A stretch of DNA of 64,000 bases. Origin: Microbacterium sp. MM2322 (GTDB lineage Bacteria; Actinomycetota; Actinomycetes; Actinomycetales; Microbacteriaceae). The DNA lies in contig NZ_OZ075067.1 of the NCBI RefSeq assembly GCF_964186585.1, forward strand, positions 868,001 to 932,000, in the 5' to 3' direction. A program made the position numbers and the translations under genes. Below the pieces are notes generated by a model. The model was not told the origin of the DNA. It ran no database searches and saw nothing but the letters and a program-made list of their open reading frames with translations. Of this stretch, positions 61,564 to 64,000 are shown in pieces; within the stretch, counting starts at the first letter, position 1, and each line of letters begins with the position of its first letter.

Positions 61564-62792
61564 CCGACCAGCATGACATCTAGCTCGTCGCCGACGGCCA
61601 CCGCGGCGACCTCTGCCGGGACGATCGCGAAAGCGGATGCCTGTGCGAGCCCGCCGGCCAGGTGCGAGCCCGAGCCGCCCGCCGTGGCGGGGCGCACGGT
61701 ACGCGCGGCGAGGTCGACCACGGCGGGCAGGTACTGCCGCCGTCCGGGCGGCGTCTTCCAGGACTCCGCCGCGGTCAGCGTCAGGTGGGCGCGGTGGATG
61801 ACCGACCGGCCCTGCAGGGCCAGGAGAGCAGGACGCACGAACACCTCGAACGACACCGCGACGCTGACCGGGTTGCCGGGAAGGCCGAACACCAGGCATC
61901 CGTCACCCACCGTTCCGAAGGCCTGGGGCTTGCCGGGTTGCATCGACACCTTCGCGAACTCGACTTCGCCATGGCCGTCGAAGGCGGCGCGCACCGGCTC
62001 GTAGGCGCCGGCGCTCACCCCGCCGGTGAAGACGATGACGTCGGCACCGGCGGCGCGGGCGTCGGCGGTGACCTGTGCCACGGCCGCGCCGTCGTCCGAG
62101 ACGCGGGCGATCAGAACGACCTCGGCGTCGGCGCCCGTGACGAGCTGCGCGAGCAGCGGACCGTTCGAGTCGGGGATGAGGCCCCGGCGCACGGTCTCAC
62201 CGGGGGCGATGAGCTCGCTGCCGGTGGAGACGACCGCGACGCGGGGCGCGCGGGTGACCGTGACCTGGTCGGCGCCGGCGGCGACTGCCGCGGCGACCTG
62301 GAACGCACCCATCCGCTGACCGGCGTCGACAACGACGTCCCCGGCGCGGAGGTCGGCGCCACGACGGCGGATGAACGCCCCGGGGGCAGGGGCTTCGAGC
62401 ACCTGGACGACGTCGAGCGAGTCCGCCAGCCCGCCCGCGGTGGCCTCGAACGGCACGATGGCGTCGGCTGCCGTCGGTGTCGGCGAGCCCGTCATGATGC
62501 GGGCCGCTTCGCCCGCGGCGAGCGGGGGATCGGCCGAGACGCCCGCGGGCAGGTCGGCGACGACGCGCAGGGCGACCGGGTTCTCCGGGCCCGCCGACGC
62601 GACGTCGGCTGCGCGCACGGCGAATCCGTCCATCGCGGAGTTGTCGAAGAGGGGGATGTCGTGGGCGGCGACGGCCGGCGCGGCGAGTGTGCGGCCGGCT
62701 GACTCGTGCGTCGGCATGGTCTCACCCGGGAGGACGGAGACGGCAGCAAGCACGCGGGCGAGCTGCTCCTCGACGCTGCGCAGGTCGCTCAT
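61560..62792 (-). CDS. moeA: Molybdopterin molybdenumtransferase
   Basis: A 410-residue MoeA that inserts molybdate into adenylated molybdopterin. Visible: DNSAMDGFAVRAADV, IMTGSPTPTAADAIVPFEA, RRRGADLRAGDVVVDAGQRM, VVSTGSELIAPGE, IVFTGGVSAGAYEPV, KVSMQPGKPQAFGTVGDGCLVFGLPGNPVS. The C-terminal domain IV is present. It overlaps genes on both sides by 4 nt. Confidence 0.94.
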   Translation of the reverse strand: MSDLRSVEEQLARVLAAVSVLPGETMPTHESAGRTLAAPAVAAHDIPLFDNSAMDGFAVRAADVASAGPENPVALRVVADLPAGVSADPPLAAGEAARIMTGSPTPTAADAIVPFEATAGGLADSLDVVQVLEAPAPGAFIRRRGADLRAGDVVVDAGQRMGAFQVAAAVAAGADQVTVTRAPRVAVVSTGSELIAPGETVRRGLIPDSNGPLLAQLVTGADAEVVLIARVSDDGAAVAQVTADARAAGADVIVFTGGVSAGAYEPVRAAFDGHGEVEFAKVSMQPGKPQAFGTVGDGCLVFGLPGNPVSVAVSFEVFVRPALLALQGRSVIHRAHLTLTAAESWKTPPGRRQYLPAVVDLAARTVRPATAGGSGSHLAGGLAQASAFAIVPAEVAAVAVGDELDVMLVG

Positions 62793-63568
62793 GCGGATGC
62801 CGCTGCCGTCGCGGCCGACCGAAGGGGGATCTCGCGCTGGCGGCCCGACAGCGAGTCGAGCACGAGGAGACGTCCGAGCAGCGGTTCGCCGACACCGATC
62901 GCGAGCTTGACGACCTCAGTCGACAGGAGCCCGCCGACCTGCACGCACAGCGCGCCGAGCACGCCGACCTGCGCGCACGTGGGCGGGTCGCCCTCGGTGC
63001 CGACGGCGAAGAGGTCATTGAGGACGACGGGGTCGGCGTCGGTCGGGTTCGACCAGAAGACGGTGACCTGCGCGTACCACTCGCGCACGGCTCCCCAGAC
63101 GAGAGGGATGCCGAGCGCTTCTGTGGCGGCGGCGACGGCTCGACGTGTCGCGAACGAGTCGCTCGTGTCGATGACGACGTCGGCGTCGGCGAAGAACTCC
63201 TGCGCGTTCGCCTCGTCGAGCCGGGCGGTCACGGGCCTGACGACGGTGACGGGAGACAGGGCCGCGACCGCGCGCACCGCGCTCTCGGTCTTATGGACGC
63301 CGATGTCTTCGATGCGGTGCGCGATCTGGCGCTGCAGGTTGTGGAGCTCGACGATGTCGTCGTCGATCACCGTGATCGCGCCGACGCCCGCGGCGGCGAG
63401 GGCGAGGATCGCCGGCGAGCCGATCCCGCCGGCCCCGACGACGGCGACGCGCGTGGCAGCGAGCCGGCGCTGTCCTTCGTCGCCGATGCCTTTGAGTACT
63501 GTGTGGCGCGCGGTTCGCTTGCGCTCGTCGGGATCCAACTCGGACACGGGATCGACCAGGGGGCGCAT
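62789..63568 (-). CDS. moeB: MoaD-activating adenylyltransferase (ThiF/MoeB family)
   Basis: A 259-residue E1-like enzyme that adenylates the MoaD C-terminus. Nucleotide site: VAVVGAGGIGSPAILALAAAG; then DDDIVELHNLQRQIAH, DVVIDTSDSFATR and PPTCAQVGVLGALC. The two CxxC zinc pairs of E. coli MoeB are absent and there is no C-terminal rhodanese domain, so sulfur must come from another protein. First gene of the moeB-moeA-moaC-moaD string, divergent from a molybdate-type regulator. Confidence 0.88.
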   Translation of the reverse strand: MRPLVDPVSELDPDERKRTARHTVLKGIGDEGQRRLAATRVAVVGAGGIGSPAILALAAAGVGAITVIDDDIVELHNLQRQIAHRIEDIGVHKTESAVRAVAALSPVTVVRPVTARLDEANAQEFFADADVVIDTSDSFATRRAVAAATEALGIPLVWGAVREWYAQVTVFWSNPTDADPVVLNDLFAVGTEGDPPTCAQVGVLGALCVQVGGLLSTEVVKLAIGVGEPLLGRLLVLDSLSGRQREIPLRSAATAAASA

Positions 63569-63637
63569 GACCCGAGTTTACGCGTCGGTGGGCCGTGAAG
63601 GCTTGCCGCGGGATCGGATTCTTCGCCGGTCCTGAAC

Positions 63638-63681
63638 CCGCAGATGCGGTGTGAAATATCTCGAATGACCCGCACATGCGG
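63638..63681. promoter_or_regulatory. Paired operators between moeB and the HTH-TOBE regulator gene
   Basis: CCGCA-NN-TGCGG occurs twice, at 63638-63649 and 63670-63681, both within the extended form ACCCGCA-(G/C)-ATGCGG. The centres are 32 bp apart, about three helical turns. They lie in the 125-bp divergent gap and are the obvious candidate site for the adjacent molybdate-type regulator. Confidence 0.7.
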
Positions 63682-63693
63682 CATCATCGAAGG

Positions 63694-64000
63694 ATGACGA
63701 CGTACCGTGTGGCTCGCGCCGCTCGACTGCTGGGCGTGAGCGACGATTCCGTCCGGCGATGGATCGACCAGGGGCTGCTCCCGGTGACGGATGCCGTCCC
63801 TGCTGAGATCCCCGGCGAGGCTCTCGCGGCTTTCGCGGTGTCGATGGCGAACGAGCCCGGCGACGGATACGAGCACCGCTCCAGCGCGCGCAACAGCTTC
63901 GTGGGGATCGTGACGCGCGTGCAGGTCGACGGCGTCATGGCGCAGGTCGACATCCAGTCCGGTCCGCACCGCGTCGTGTCGCTCCTTTCCGCCGAGGCGG
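63694..64000 (+). CDS. HTH-TOBE molybdate-responsive regulator (3' end beyond the window)
   Basis: Partial: 102 codons are visible and the frame is open at the window edge. Residues 3-30 form a MerR/excisionase-like helix-turn-helix (YRVARAARLLGVSDDSVRRW, then IDQGLLPVTD). From about residue 67 the sequence RNSFVGIVTRVQVDGVMAQV is the start of a TOBE/Mop molybdate-binding domain. Such one-component regulators (short, HTH plus TOBE) usually precede modABC molybdate importer genes, which would lie just outside. ATG 63694 follows GAAGG. Confidence 0.85.
   Translation, partial: MTTYRVARAARLLGVSDDSVRRWIDQGLLPVTDAVPAEIPGEALAAFAVSMANEPGDGYEHRSSARNSFVGIVTRVQVDGVMAQVDIQSGPHRVVSLLSAEA

Overview
The window is one contiguous piece of a high-GC actinobacterial chromosome, most likely from Microbacteriaceae and probably Microbacterium-like. 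The basis is strong GC3 bias, frequent GTG starts and 4-base stop/start overlaps, actinobacterial families (DUF2510, DUF3054, DUF4244, DUF222-HNH, a 6C RNA), and the gene order acs - 6C RNA - tad pilus genes - topA - tmk - holB, which to my memory matches the Mycobacterium tuberculosis Rv3667-Rv3644c region. The genus is an inference from style, not from a marker gene. I see no prophage, insertion sequence, CRISPR array or replication origin.

Layout. 0-12 kb, core: a double-SnoaL lipoprotein, acs, a 6C small RNA, a tad operon with a TadB-TadC-like single protein, topA, tmk, holB and a secreted peptidase-like hydrolase. 12-18 kb: tRNA-Thr(CGT), a small membrane protein, an MMPL exporter behind a palindromic leaderless promoter, DUF3054, nicotinamidase, DUF2510 protein and a GT4 glycosyltransferase. 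18-24 kb, the most striking accessory locus: a Pls/PosA-type synthetase whose adenylation pocket reads like a lysine code, then an M1 zinc peptidase and a convergent 4'-phosphopantetheinyl transferase. This looks like a compact epsilon-poly-lysine-type system. 24-32 kb: GH15 glycosidase, stress SDR, and a TctABC tricarboxylate importer divergent from a CitA/CitB-type two-component system.

32-44.5 kb is a sugar-uptake island bounded by two paralogous TetR regulators. It has a CUT1-type importer without its own ATPase on the + strand. On the - strand it has an Opp/Dpp-type importer with two ATPases and a GH3 beta-glucosidase. Both TetR intergenic regions carry a 24-bp inverted repeat of the same design. 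44.5-51.4 kb: an ECF42-type sigma factor with its DGPF/YciI partner and a matching promoter, a GTGCC-repeat spacer, a DUF222-HNH protein, an FAD oxidoreductase, a hydrolase and a PAS histidine kinase broken by a 1-nt frameshift. 51.4-58.2 kb: a Drr-type ABC exporter with DesK/DesR-like regulators behind a perfect 14-bp-arm palindrome, two minus-strand genes, and a MerR regulator behind a textbook 19-bp-spacer promoter.

58.3-64 kb is a molybdenum cofactor locus: a membrane-anchored sulfite-oxidase-fold enzyme, mogA and moaE, then moaD-moaC-moeA-moeB on the opposite strand. At the window edge is a truncated HTH-TOBE regulator. Two identical-design palindromes lie between moeB and this regulator, suggesting molybdate-responsive control. 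Several genes (tadA, holB, the MMPL gene, pncA, merR, mogA) have a -10 hexamer 6-7 nt before the start codon, the signature of leaderless mRNAs.
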